NCBI RefSeq assembly: GCF_032854445.1
Contig: NC_088295.1
Coordinates: 63,967,249 to 64,031,248, forward strand
Source of the DNA: Liolophura sinensis
Lineage: Eukaryota > Mollusca > Polyplacophora > Chitonida > Chitonidae
Direction of reading: 5' to 3'
Length of the DNA: 64,000 bases
Under the pieces are notes generated by a model. That model saw only the letters and a list, made by a program, of their open reading frames with translations. It was not told the DNA's origin and did not search any database. How positions within the stretch are numbered: position 1 is the stretch's first letter; every line of letters begins with the position of its first letter. This document shows positions 49,401 through 61,881 of this stretch, piece after piece. The position numbers and the translations under genes are program-made.

Positions 49401-52400
49401 TAACGTCGTACTCAACTTTTTTTTCAGTCATATGACGACGAGCTTCTATCAATATGTATATTTTTTACAAGATATAGTTCTATACCAAGGTATTAGTATT
49501 AACTGCTTGAAATATCCCACCCTTATATCTGACTCTCCACTGTCACTGTTCGCGAGGAGACAGTAAGCCTCATGGCACTGGAGGGTTCGTTTGCACAGGC
49601 TTACATTTGTTGAAGGCAAGTCGTCTTCCACCATTATGGGGTATACATTTGTACGTCTCATGCACAAGTTATTCGGTAACTAGGAACCCGGTTTTCTCCA
49701 TACACTAATAGAAATGACTGTCATCGTATGAGTGACCATTAGTCAAATCAAAAAGTACAAATGAACCTAGGATCGATCGGTAAAATTTCTCTTGTAACAT
49801 ATGTGTATGGCACAAATAAGTTCAACCGAGATGTGATAACATAAAGAAAAGAGAATGAAAATTATACTGCACTGCTTGGGCCCGAATTGTATGCAGCGGG
49901 AAAGGGTCCCCGTTCATAAAGTACAACTGTGCGTATCGCTGGGAACCAGACGTATGTTTGACATGTGCAATACATCATGCAGCCGTTGCTATCTGGTATG
50001 CGGTTACCTCACAGATTCACCGTTATCTGTGTAATGGTTGCGTTTACATCCACAGACGTGTTGCCACATACTTGCAGCGTCGTTGGCTGTTACAGATATT
50101 ATCATGTCCAAGGACTACAGAGTAGGCGATATCGCTGAGTAAATAACAAGCTCGACAGCCAATACCATAAACACGAAGTCTCCAACAGACTGTTTTGATT
50201 ATACATGCCCTTGTTTGCCTCTAGGGATTTCTCCGACAAAAGAAGCAGGGGACTGGATGACTGGTCGTGGCTTATCTCACTTATTATGCAATATAAAAAA
50301 ACAGACCGGTTCATGTTTGCGTAACATATTTATGATTCTTGGCCAATCTCTGATTTAAATCGATGTCTAAAATTTGTTACTTTTGGTACCGGTATCTGAA
50401 CTTGGGCCTTCGATCCTGAACTTCGGCTTTCGATATAGGATTTACGGGGTAGAATATTTATATGTTTTAGTACGTCACCGTAAGATAGCCTCATTCCACT
50501 CTCGCACCAATAGTGCAGTGTGTGAAAACATTGCACATCTTTGAAGCATTATCGTACTATAAACTAAAAGAGCCAGCAGGGTGCTGAGAGGCGTGTTTTT
50601 CAAATGCAGTAGTGGGGTTGGCAACGTGAAGATGGCTCAACCATTCTACTGGCACATGCAATGTCTTACACCCACCTTTAGATTCTTCGTCGTTGGCGGT
50701 CACCGTAAGGTCCAGTATAGAGGAGCTCTGCTTGAGGGTGTTGGTCAGAACTGTGATGGCATTTTTCTGACCATTACACCGAAGGTATATCTCAAACGCA
50801 GCCTCGGACCTAAGAGATGGCCTCGACTCAATGTGACTGATATCTACTTTGGAATTCTGTAATACATAAATTTAGGAATGTGCTGTTCAAGGGTATTCCG
50901 ATTATTTGTGTATATATACTGGACTTACCATTGCTCTCTTGCAAAAAAAAATGTGCATTTAAAGGATCCATGAAAGTGTACTATCAAAGGAAAAGTATAA
51001 TTTTACGGAAAATGAAGAAAGATATGCCAAAAAAAAAAAATACAAAAAAGATATTCTTTTTCACTTTTCAGGCATTTTTTATGTAAACTTTCGTCAGTGA
51101 ACGGGAATATTCCCCATACAAAAAAATAAAAACCAAGCGATTCGTGTATCATTTAGTTAACACGTTTACCAAGCAAACTTCACGAGAAGGCAGGAATAGA
51201 CTTCACAGCTTGGAATCAAGTCAGTTTGGGCTGGAAAGCTTCCCCATTAATGTAAACTTGACCGAGTTTTGAAAAATACAGCTTGATGCTGTGAACAACC
51301 TTTGTTTTTGGATGTGTTTAATATATACTAACTGTAGTTAATCATGCAAATTTAACACTAAATGCAGGTAATATCGAATAAATGAACAGCAGACTAATGC
51401 TCGGAATGGTACAAGCAAGAAAAATTACTGACTGTCACGAAGCTGTTAGTAAGCTACATGTGCTTCAATTTAATTTTTTCCCCATCCAATTTGTTTACTT
51501 TGGATCGTTTGATTAAAATAAAAGGATGACCGATTAACTTACGAATCTTGAACATCTCCAGAAGTAGTTTATTTGTTTTCTGTTTTGTACTTTATGGTAC
51601 AAACGATAATTACAAGAACCCACGTGACACCTGTAACTCCATTGTTCACAAACATCGCATTGTCATTCACTCTAACTTTTCAAGAGTTACGCGACCTTTT
51701 GTTTCACATTAAACTTTGATAGTGTCAAGTCTGTGAGTTCTGTAGTATTTGCAGGAATGTGACGCGGAGAAAAAGCGTTGAGCAATGATCTGGCGTGACT
51801 TAATGGGGCAAAAAGTGAAGCTTTAAGAAGTAATGGAGCGGTGTCAGGGATACATTTATTCCTCGCGAATTGACGGAACCGAGGCTCGAGCCGCAAGCTC
51901 GCTGAATAGTTTATCCTTCAAGCCTTTCACAGATAGCAAGAACCGGAAGCTGGTAATGGAGAAAAAATTGATCCACGACTCGGACACGCTACTTTTCGCT
52001 TTAAATTCCTCACTAGATTTATCCCAAAATTCCTTTGCAATAGCCACTTTTGATGACTGGGTAGGGTCTCATTAAATACAGTTGCCAGTATTCGGAGAAT
52101 AAAGCTGAGCGTTTAGAAGACATGCCACGGCACGCCAGCTACAGCGGAGAGGCCCGAAATTCCCCAGCAGACTCAATGGCATTCACTTATTTCAATTGAT
52201 CGCTAACATAAAAGAAAATTAGCCTGAGTGTCCCTTGTAAACGCGGACAATTTGGCTTCTCTGTACAGGAAATAGAATTCTATTTATCTAAGTAGACTTC
52301 CATGTTGTTGACGTAGTGTGGGTAAATCGAAAGTGTTCGCCCTGATGCATATACCTTTGGTTTTTTGGAGTCCGTTAAGCTCTCCAGATTGGCATAACCT

Positions 52401-55400
52401 GAATCAAAACCACTGCCGAGGCTCATACATGATTTAGTCCATTTCTTGCCTTTGCATAAAAAAATATGGGCAAATAAAAGCTTTTGGAGATTAATTACCG
52501 CATTTGTGCTCTCGCTGCAAATTTCGGATGGCAGTTACACTCCAAGAAGGAAAAACAACCGTTTCACTGACTTGGAAGACATTTCGGCATGTCCACTAGC
52601 ATGAAGCCTTTCCCGAGGCATGTTTCTTTTCTTTTCAGCCAAAGCCCATAAATACAAGATGACTTTGTCGATTCTCTTGTAAATCTCTTAATTATGGCCC
52701 ATTCAGTCTGAACAAATTATTCCTTCCACAGTCCGTGGAGCGAAACCTCATTGAGAAGGAGTTGCTGCATAGTGGAGTGCTTCGATCGCTTTTTACGGAT
52801 ACTCTAAAAGATCAATGCATCCGTCCGTGTAACAAGTTACCCTATTCGTGAGCGTTTTAAATGTACGCTATATTTTTGTTACATTACTTAAGAAAAAATT
52901 ATATAAGCTCATTTAACATTCTAAAATTGAAAACATTACGCAAAATGTTTACGAACTACTCCTTTCTTGAACAAAAGCTTTTGTGTATGTCGAATTTCAG
53001 TCTTTCAACAACATACGATGTCGTATTTTTTTGTAAGATTTAGCCTGGCGTCAGCCCTCTATATAGAAACTTGTCATGCTAACATCATGTTTGGGAGAGT
53101 GCTTTGTAAACGACTGTACATCATTTGAGATTTTTGTAAGGGTAGCAAATCGCACATAAAATATATAATTACCTCAAAAGTCTTCAGTATACGAGATAAC
53201 GATCCCAAGCCATCACGGAGAACCAAAACGAGGCAGATCTTCTGAGCCGCTTCCTTGTCCGGTACAGAGTGAGCCTCGCCATTGGACGAGAACACTTCAT
53301 CCTCTTCTGTGATGGAGTCTCCTCGACTCAGAGTCTTCTCTCGTTTCTCGAACTCCGCGTTCGTCACCGTATCAAACTTGGCGTCTTCGATTAAACTCTT
53401 ACGTCGCCAAGAGCTTTTTGTCTGAAATAAGAAAGTATCACAAGTTCAGACAAAAGTTAAAGATGAGAATCTTACAAAACTGAAACCAGAACAAAGTAAA
53501 CGGATCTGTGACCTGATGTCTCCACGTAAAGAGCACAGACGGACTCAAGAACATGGCCTTATACCAGGGTGAATAGCTGAAGAATAGCGAAGAATCCTCT
53601 GTCTGACATCAGATATACATAAGAAGGATCAGTGAAGCTTATCAAGGGTTCAACTCACGCTCAATTGCCATCTTTTTCAATAACGATGTTTGAGCTCCAA
53701 GACTGGTATATACAAAAGCGCGTATAATATGAAAGATTACAAATGCAGGACAGTAAAACCAGAGCAGAGGCGACAATACAATATAGTGGGTAAATGGTAA
53801 CGCTCAAAACAGGTGAAATCCGAACACTTGTTAGTTTACTTCAGTTACAGTTTTATTCTGACTGTTTATGTAAATATTTAAATAGTGGCAACTTATACGC
53901 CCCCTTGCACCATGGCTTAAGGTAAGATTAGGGAAAATGTGATGCTAATTGCATTTTATTAGACGTCATTGGTCCAGCATTTCATAATATGCTGCGTTGT
54001 CATGTTTATTAAACAATCCCACGAAAACAATACAAAGGGCCAGTATGAACTAAACTAATAAAACACTGAAATATCTTCACATTTTAGTAGTATCTTCACA
54101 GGCAATGGTCAGCTATCGTTACGGAAATTTTGAATAGATACATTGTAGCAGGCACAATAACTGGTTATATACGGACACCATTGTCATGGATTTTCTCTGT
54201 ACATATATGTGGACTTCTTCGGGTGACCTAATGGTTAAAGCGTCCGCCTCGAAGTCGAGGTTCTAACTCGGGTCGGGCTATACTTCGCTTGGCCCTTAGC
54301 ACTGAGAGGTTAGAGCAAGGAAACAGGACTTGTTGGTCCGATGTGAAAATAATGTGACAAGGTAGGATGTCATGTCTAATGTCTTCGGCAAGATACACAC
54401 ACGTGATGGACAATCTGGAATGGTGACTATTCTGTCAGTCTGTCAGAAACGCCTGAAGAGCTTACCTGAAAATAGTAACGGTTCTGAACTAACAGTGTAG
54501 AAATTTATTTTTGGTTTTCAAACCAATACGTTTACAGTAAAGTCTTTTCGAGAGCTCCTTCATACTCTGTTCAACATCCTATAGATCATTATAGAAAATG
54601 AAATGGTGTGACTTTCGATTCACGGTTAAGAGACTAAACCTTTCGACAGGTGTGTACAATAAATTGTATCGAATTCAAATGGCTCTGAACTTGGTCCGCT
54701 TGGTTAGTGTTGTTGTGTTTTTTTTTTTGTTTTTTTTTTTGTTGTTTTTTTACAATCATTTTGGAACAACTATTGTGCAATTGCAGAAAATTCAGGTGTC
54801 AACTGTGTGTGGATACTTAAAACTCTAAACGTCTCACTGAAGAACTAGACGCTCTAATACACTTGGGATTTCTCCACTCTCTACACTATTATTCCTCACA
54901 CGAATTAAATAAATAGAATTTTATCACTAAGTACTTTGGTGTTTAATTAAACCTCTCACTGCTATTTTGACGCCAGAGGCACCAAAGTCTTCTTCAGTTC
55001 CACTACATACAAGGGTTACCATTCATGGGATGTTTCGATGTTCATTGAGTTGCATGAATTTCTCATAAATAACACCTGTGAAAATGGGAGAAACCATATA
55101 TCAACAGTCTATAGGTATTCCGATGGGTACAAATTGTGGAACCCTTTTGGCCGACCTATACCTGTTCTCATATGAATACGACGATATGCAGAAACTATAC
55201 AGGAATAATCATCACCAAGCCCAATCTTTCTCATTCACTAAGCTGTATATTGACGATGTGCTAGCTTTAAACTCACACACTCTCCAGGTGGTGCATCTTA
55301 TCTGAACCTATATTTGTACAAATCTGTGTTCGTAAACAGACATTCGTATATCAGCCGTCAACAAATAAGGACGTCACGGGTCAATGATCGCAAGGCCAAT

Positions 55401-58400
55401 TCCCAATACAATGTTTAACACAAACTACGAAAGAACGCAGAATACCTGATTTCACCGAGTCGCCTAGAACATACCATGCGTCTTTCCCACATCAATGAAA
55501 ACTGTTGACTTTTTTTCTTTGCAAGGTTCTGCTCTAGTTTCGTACTTAGTTATTTGGTGGTTTGTGTTATACGCCGTTTTGGGAATTGGCCTTGGGATTA
55601 TTGACCTGGAACGTCCTTATTGGTTGACGGCTCGTATACGAATGTTTGGACGCATAGGTCCAGTTAATTTGTACAATTGCCCGCCGTCATCATTTGCCTG
55701 CCGTCAGCATGTAAGGATCCATTATTACTCTAAGCTCACGGTGCATAAACCTGACAAGATAAATGAAAAGTTTCCTCGCAAACTAAAGGCCTGGTACTCC
55801 CAGACATTAATAATGAAGTGCGGGCGGTTGATCAGTGAGATAGAAGTAGGCCTTCATGATCTCTTCTCAACATCTATCAAAATATTCAACTGCAGGAATT
55901 AGGAGATATCGATGCTCAACTTTTTCATATTGGCTTTACTCTGCCACATATGTATATGTACACAAGTTATTTATCTTTTAATTACTTCGACAGATGGCCG
56001 ACCATTTTTAAACAGCCTATATATCTAAGCACACTGTATTGATTATTTCAACTAGCACACTCCGGTCAACATCATTAAGTAGACAATAATTTTTATGGAA
56101 AAAAAAGACGACGCAATTTTCTCTTTTATTCTGTAGCCTGTGTTTTCGTATTTATATATACTTGTAATTCATTGAATTACACGTATAAACAGAGCTCGGA
56201 GTAAAACGAAAACTCGTGCGAGATTGTCATCATGAGATTGTACATGATAAACCATATATCATCAAAAAATCATTTTATTTATTTATTTGATAGGTTTTTA
56301 CGCCGTACTCAAGAATATTTCACTTATGGTGGGAGGAAGCCGGGCAGAGCCCTGAGGAAACCCACGACCATCCGCAGGTTGCTGTCAGACCTTACCACTT
56401 ACCGCGGAGAGGAAAATTCATTTTAATTACCGTTTTGATTACCTAGTGTGATTTTCTCACAACTAAACGTACACTGGATTGTTGATTGGGACTAAAACAT
56501 GTCTAACAAACATGGGATATTTGGGGTGTGAAACATGGACGGATTTATGGCGAACTCATTTGTTGGCCCCGGCATATGCATAATGCGGGATTGATAGCAA
56601 ACAAAGATGACAGCCTGTGCTCTCGGAATGTCAGCACAGGCTACATTGGTGTTGGCATAGCGTGGTGCAGAGGATAAAACTCAACCTGAAAACAGGTGGT
56701 GTAAATTAGGATGCCGTAATTTATATGTGAGAACGGTTATGAGCAGGTTGCGAAACACAAGGTGTGACCAAACTGTTAGACTATACTGGTAAGAAAGCTG
56801 TTTTGGCTCCGGCAGAAGGCTAACATGAGGCATGTAACACCTCAACACAGTCATCAGCATGGCGAATTCTGTCAATAAGTTAAGGTGGCAGAAAATGTTA
56901 GGCACTGTAATCTCCAATCTCTGATCATACTGTGATTACTGTGACGCTAAGAGAGTAGTAACTCTTCTGATGGACTCCCCCATTCTCGTGAGAGTACAAT
57001 ATATATATATATATATATAGTGTAAAGGTCTGTTATATGGGCGAATATACACTTATTGTTTCTTTTCTCATTCATGGGAATTTGCAGTGTACATGTGTCC
57101 GCATCAGCATTTTGGACGAATAAATATCCCCTATTACCTTATAGTTCGTTTAGCAGACGTTATCCGGGAGCTAAAAAGCATGCACCATCAATGGCATCAC
57201 TTTTGATCATTATCAAGAGATCATTATCAAATGAACGAATGAATGGTAATGGCTGAACGGCACATCTGCAATGTTTCAGACATATACTGGCGAAAATTAT
57301 TAGTTCGGATATTTATTTATTTGATTGATACTCCTGAAATTTTCACTGATACCACAGTGGTCATAAATAAGGGTCAATGAAAATGAGGTGCCCAGAGATA
57401 ACCACAGGTATCTGGTGAGTAAATTATGAACATTTTGAAGTTCATGACACACTTAACTCTATGTAAGTTCACTGTAACGGTCACAATGGCACTGTTGGTG
57501 GCTCATTACTATCATGGCCGGAGGACACTTAGTAGGGGCGGGTAGTAGTTCTAACAGTATATGCACCTGCACCATATAATTTCATACTCGGTGAAAACAG
57601 AAGGAACATTTGGCAGCTGAATATCCAAACTTTTCTGTTAAGATTAGGATTATGTCTATATAAGCTAATCTGAATTTGTGTACTGTCGTCTAAAATTATG
57701 AATGTCATGGTCTTTAGCATTAAATCTCCTATCACCATGCACTGCATGGAAGTCAGTTGTTTCCGTTAAAACATTCCACTTGTGCCTCCACTGATCAAGT
57801 TTTATGATACTCATTTGGTGTAACACCAAATATCAACTGCTTCATTTTGACTCAATATACACTGCTTTACTAGGCAACAACATTAAATTTGTAAGATGTT
57901 TAATTGATAACAGTGTATGAACGACACTTATATTTTATACGAGGATCAATTGTACAGATGATAATAGACAGCGGAACACGAAGTTGTGGAATATTCTGTA
58001 GCAGCCAGGCTTCGTGATGCAGATCTTTTGATGATAGGGATGGGCTATGCGGTCAGGGAGCGGTCTGATTGCTCTTCTGTTGCCCCAAGGCGTGAACTCA
58101 TGCAGTAAAATCACACCTTGCTTTAACTGGTGGGAACCGCACAGAGAATAACCTGCAGGAATCTTCGTCATGTTGCATGTCTATGACACGTTAACCATGG
58201 GCGTTAAACCACGGAATCGCGCATACAAAGGCAATCCTATAAACGACGTGGCGCTGTAAGACAATTATGTATATTTTGTAAAGTTTTTGGAGGTGCGTGA
58301 TATTACAAGTATCGATAAATCGCTATCAGTTATAGCTTCCATTCGTGTCCTGAATCATACAGGCGATACGATACGCTGGAGAATTGTTTTAAAGCTCCAC

Positions 58401-61400
58401 AAGGAAACAGTAGGAATCAAAGAGAGATATTGTTTCCGATTCTCTTCCTGAAGTGGGTGTATTATGTCACCTCTGTTTTATCTGCTGCACAATGCTGTTA
58501 ACACATCTGTGATTTATGAACTCTGAAAAGCTATCGTTGCCGCAGAGGTATTGGATTTGCTCTCATGCACGCTTTTCAAAGAGAAAATGAGGCCAAGGGC
58601 ATGTTATAAAAAGATGAATTGATAGCTCACAGTTTACTGTCATTCAGCTATCTACACAAGTATGGCACATGTAAGTGCAATGACTGAGTAGTTCAAGCCG
58701 CAATGACGAAAACATCAGAGTTTTATAAGAGTTAGATATCAAGCGGATATCTCCCAGATGAACTGTTATTGTTATCTATATTGCAAATTATGCCATATAC
58801 ATGGCTCTTGTCGAACATTTACTGTTTTTGCACATTTATTCCTTTTGTTACCATTCGTTCAAACACTTTAAGATCATGCGACTATTCACTGATTCCTTTT
58901 CAATCCTATTTCAAACTGTTCTCCTTAAAAGAGTACATGAATTCTTTCCTTGTCTGGTTGGCCTTTAGGGTATATATATAGTTACACTATACCCAGTGCG
59001 GAAGAGGTCTGTTTCATACGGCGTTACCTGTGGTGTCTTTGCATAATTCACTGGATCTGTAAATATGACTTCTGCTATTTAAGGTGTCATCGAGGTGTTG
59101 TGAAAGAAGCATGCCTCAGTTATCTTTGAAATGAATACTAAACCAGAGAATTAAAGTGAAATTGGGTTTCTTTTTTTAAAAAACTAGATGAAATTATGCA
59201 TTCTGCACAGAAAACACCCAGTCCGCTGTTTATGTATATCGTCTAACTTGTGTTGGCCTAAAAGCAATGGTTTCAGTGACTGACACTGAAAATTTAGCGA
59301 CAACCGTATCCGCATCGCTTTGAAACATATGCTTCTGTTTCACCCCTTAAATGCACTCTCCGTGGCTTATGAGCTCTTTTCTTGGCTATGCTAAACAAAT
59401 GCTCGTTCCTGTATGAAAGGAAAGCGATGTCTGAATGCAGAGTGGGTTGTAGAAGATATTACGCTTTACTGCCATACGGAAAGTATTTGCTGTATATCAC
59501 CCCACAACCTGTCTAATTTCACTTGTCACAATTCGGTTAGAGATTTAACTGCTCTATACTATATATGGGCTACCACGCATGCGTGCTTCGTTTTCTCACT
59601 TGATTCAGTCTAGAGTTCGTAATCCCAATCAGGAATGGAGAAATTTTCGTCAACCTTTTCATAAAACTGCTAATGTATATAACATTTGCTTGTATATCGT
59701 TCTGGTATATACATCTATACATTTACCAGTTTCAACCGTTATTATGTGTGGAATCGTAATTAAAGGACACAATTGCCTAACCGGACAGCCACTAAAATTT
59801 GCATGTCTGCATTGCAAACACAGCTTGGCATGCAGTTGCTGTTTGGCTGAAGGGATGTGTTATTATGATGTCTTATGTTTAGCTGTGTAGCTAGCATATG
59901 TTCTTTTCCTTATGTTAATGGGGGTATAGATCTAATGTCACCGTATCACAAGATGAGATGGTAACTACTGAAATAGGAGTGACGACAATGTGCGGTGGAT
60001 TTAACACATTTTATGTTTTCCGCATGTCGGAACGTCTGTCATCAACCTGCGGATGGTCGCGGGATTTCCCCCCGACTCTGCCCAGTTTCCTCCCAAGCTA
60101 ATACTGACCGCCGTCGTATATGTGAAATATTTTTGAGGAGACCAATTCACAAAACAACGTTCAACACAAATCACAAAAGAACTATACGAAAGTATATAAA
60201 GTGAGAAATTACTACAGGTTCTTACAAACAGAACCAGTCAACAGCTTTCAATGACGATGGAAAGACGCCAGAAAAGTTCCAGGCGATTGAATGAAATCAG
60301 TATCCAAATCGTGTACCGATCACAAATCTGGACTCTGGATATCTGCAGCGGTTTCATTCACGCCAATCTATTTAAGTCTTTAAGTAGTTCTGGGAGAGCA
60401 GGTGAGGGATGACTGCGTGGGCAGGGGTGGGACATGTTTAGGTTTAACACTCATCTTATGACGCGCTTTTCAACCATTAATTGTGGAACCATTGATTCGC
60501 TTCATTAACTAGTGAATCATTACGAATACTTCATTGATCAGGGTAAGGGCAAAACCGTGTTTGTTCTGCCATTTTAACACTTTGGTAATTTGGTGGTCGA
60601 TGCGGCCATTCAGACGCAGTCCCGCCCTGATCACCTGTAGAGAATGGGGAAGAAAGGAGGGAGTGGGGTGGTTCGTTACGTAACGAAAGTGATGGTTGCT
60701 ATTGCACGATGCTCTAAGTGTGCACGTTGAGTAAACCTCTCTTAGAAACTTTTCTTGGAAACTTCTGCTTCATTTATAAAGATTCTTATAAATTTCTTCC
60801 TTCTGGATGTTTTAATGCTCTTTTCTGTATCGTAGAATGTGCTTAGAATGATTCGTCGGCCGAAATTTTGAAAGAGGATACACTGAGAACTATGCAGGGT
60901 GCTTTTGGCGTGGGAGCAACGTCATATCACCACCGGGAATTTGCCCGATTGGCTTTTTTTGTTTTTTGTTCTATAAAAACTTAATTCATGATTATTACAA
61001 TTCATAACTTCATCAAAATAATATCAGGAAGGTATATACGAATTCTCTCTTAAGATATGAAAACTAGTTTTGGAATGGCTATAACACCATGAAAGAGGTG
61101 CGGTCCTTACAAATGACTTCAGATGCATGCTCTCGATTAACAAGAATTAATTTCTTCCGTATTTGCTTTTTAATTCAGTATGCATGCCTAATTAAAGATA
61201 ACATAATCACAATATAGAATTCAATGCTTTAAAATGGTATAGTTTTTTTATTGTCTTGTCGTCTTTATGTTCTTCTTTAAGATAAAGTATATAAATTCAT
61301 GCAATCATACAAAAGATGACGGTGATTAAAGATTACCAACATAATTGTATAATTCAAGCAAGATTAACAACAATAAAGATTCAGATAAAGTACTGGATAA

Positions 61401-61881
61401 ATGATTCATTTGAAGATGGTGGGCAAAATGGTTTCCAATTAAAAACAGCAGTCCAGTCATTATGAAGCGTACAAGCGTACAATTTTCGATAAAGCTGATT
61501 GCTTCGTTGAGACTGTGTCTAGAGTTGTTTTTGGAATGGAACATGACGACCAGCTGTTTGAGTCTTTTATAGCTAATTACTTCTAGCAAAAACATTAGGT
61601 GCAAAAGAAAAAAAAACGTTAAGTTCATCAGCTTAATCGAGCTGTTGGACAATTAAAATTAATTAGGATCAGCGATTGTTTTGTTGAAGTGATCAAATGA
61701 CTCACAGCTTTAAAGTAATCAACTTAACCAGAAACTGGCAAACTTTTTTAGGGCCTTTGTACCGTTGACATTTGCACTTCAAAGGAGTCGTAATGAGATT
61801 TAATACTTTTCTTACCTCCAAACTGTAACTCTTCTGGAAGGCCAGACGCCTCTTGGCGCTCTCCGTATCAGTGGTCATCAT
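39607..61881 (-). CDS. TH: tyrosine 3-monooxygenase (tyrosine hydroxylase), 11 exons, 506 aa
   Basis: Exons in transcript order: 61881-61816, 53421-53173, 50856-50676, 49276-49188, 48211-48144, 47760-47710, 47430-47285, 44997-44862, 43628-43502, 40499-40270, 39784-39607. All introns are GT..AG and phase closes. The enzyme hydroxylates tyrosine to L-DOPA using Fe(II), O2 and tetrahydrobiopterin, the first step of catecholamine synthesis, and works as a cytosolic tetramer. N-terminal regulatory part: RRKSLIED with Ser31, equivalent to the PKA-controlled Ser40 of mammals, then an ACT-type region (about 90-165). Catalytic core: [23 protein letters not shown] type sequence in exon 8, HELLGH with iron ligands H333 and H338 in exon 9, and E378 in YWFTVEFG in exon 10. 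Asp427 in EYTDDDF matches the TH-specific Asp425 of rat, where phenylalanine hydroxylase has Val, so this is TH and not PAH or TPH. The C-terminal helix is the tetramerisation part. Two adjacent in-frame ATGs (61881, 61878); the second has the better -3 base. Confidence 0.97.
40791..41506. mobile_element. nested inverted-repeat (foldback) element in TH intron 9
   Basis: Outer arms: 'tagtctatggtctatttcgt' (40791) with 'ttagagagtcgcctatt' and 'cagctgtctg' pairs with the complement of about 41440-41506. Inner arms: 'tgacgtcataattatttt' (about 41026-41060) pairs with the complement of 'aaataattatgacgtca' (about 41390-41406) and the flanking 40 bp. Three TGACGTCA palindromes lie in the inner arms (about 41027, 41400, 41423). 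No coding capacity. Probably a non-autonomous foldback DNA transposon. Confidence 0.7.
43140..43290 (+). mobile_element. tRNA-derived SINE head
   Basis: B-box-like 'cagactcgaatcctg' near 43208 with a T-rich body after it. TH intron 9. Only the head is recognisable. Confidence 0.4.
43365..43455. repeat. (TA)n microsatellite beside TH exon 9
   Basis: About 45 uninterrupted TA repeats, starting 47 bp inside the intron from the TH exon 9 donor (43501 on the minus strand). The long TA run gives spurious YIYIYI frames on both strands. Confidence 0.95.
44140..44250 (-). mobile_element. SINE fragment, family 3
   Basis: The reverse complement contains 'cagcactgagacgttagagc' and 'aatgtgactgggttcggtgt', which match the body of the copy at 54215-54420 in the same order. 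It directly abuts the 35-bp tandem array in TH intron 8. Confidence 0.6.
44251..44366 (-). repeat. 35-bp tandem array copying the TH exon 8 splice donor
   Basis: Unit starts 'tgtggtctgg' at 44251, 44286 and 44321, with a fourth 'tgtggtc' at 44356: exact 35-bp spacing. On the TH (minus) strand each unit reads 'accagaccacagcc', about 7 more bases, then GTAAGTAT. The real exon 8 end reads the same: 'accagaccacagcccagaac' then c|GTAAGT at 44862/44861. Distance from 'cttac' to 'tgtgg' is 15 bp in both array and exon. Confidence 0.85.
45400..45901. mobile_element. 502-bp MITE with 35-bp terminal inverted repeats
   Basis: Left end 'cgtccagactacccaacatc' then 'actcaacttttgttg'. Right end 'caacaaaagttgaacgatgt' then 'tagatagtctggacg', the complement with about four mismatches. 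The interior also has 'tcaacttg..gttgagt' type internal pairs and no transposase. TH intron 7. I could not verify a target-site duplication. Confidence 0.75.
49388..49445 (+). mobile_element. SINE head fragment
   Basis: 'gtgagtgcttggggtttaac' then 'gtcgtactcaac' and 'tcatatgacgacg', a short dispersed-repeat head of a type I associate with molluscan genomes. TH intron 3. Confidence 0.45.
49530..49690 (+). mobile_element. dispersed repeat shared with 22445-22730
   Basis: 'gtcgtcttccaccattatgg' then 'ggtatacatttgtacgtctc' matches about 22625-22700. It lies directly after the SINE head fragment, so 49388-49690 may be one damaged element. TH intron 3. Confidence 0.5.
54215..54420 (+). mobile_element. 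tRNA-derived SINE, family 3
   Basis: The head looks like a tRNA: A-box-like 'tggttaaagcgtcc' (54231) and B-box-like 'gaggttctaactcgg' (about 54257). The body then matches the copy at 44140-44250. No acceptor stem closes, so this is a retroposon and not a tRNA gene. TH intron 1. Confidence 0.7.
55030..55330 (+). pseudogene. broken Penelope-like element reverse transcriptase fragment
   Basis: The translated core 55078-55280 contains GIPMGTNC and [10 protein letters not shown], the palm motifs of reverse transcriptase, in the arrangement typical of Penelope-like elements (IPMG then a Y-x-DD catalytic box). Upstream, another frame (about 55030-55080) gives an LHEFLINNT segment expected just before it, so there is a frameshift near 55078. 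Downstream a second frame shift leads into GASYLNL (about 55292-55312). Only the palm remains: no GIY-YIG endonuclease region or full thumb. A dead fragment in TH intron 1. Other retroelement classes are less likely given GIPMG. Confidence 0.7.
56268..56415 (-). mobile_element. SINE copy, family 1, truncated
   Basis: 'cattttatttatttatttga', 'tacgccgtactcaagaatat', 'ttcacttatggtgggaggaa' and 'cccacgaccatccgcaggtt' match family 1 closely, with a short deletion in the middle. TH intron 1. Confidence 0.8.
57000..57020. repeat. (TA)n microsatellite
   Basis: About ten TA repeats in TH intron 1. Confidence 0.85.
60025..60140 (+). mobile_element. SINE fragment, family 1
   Basis: 'gtcatcaacctgcggatggt', 'cgcgggatttccccccgact' and 'ctgaccgccgtcgtatatgt' followed by 'gaaatatttttgag'. 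The head and tail are missing. TH intron 1. Confidence 0.7.

Noticed and set aside
54222-54280. A functional tRNA gene
   Set aside because: A- and B-box-like segments are present, but the acceptor stem does not pair and the body continues into a SINE sequence shared with 44140-44250.
55495-55902. 135-codon open frame after the Penelope-like fragment
   Set aside because: It does not continue the reverse transcriptase motifs and shows no endonuclease signature. Left as unexplained sequence.
39607-61881. Phenylalanine or tryptophan hydroxylase instead of tyrosine hydroxylase
   Set aside because: The RRKSLIED regulatory site, the TH-type Asp427 and the FDPE..AVQ segment all favour TH.
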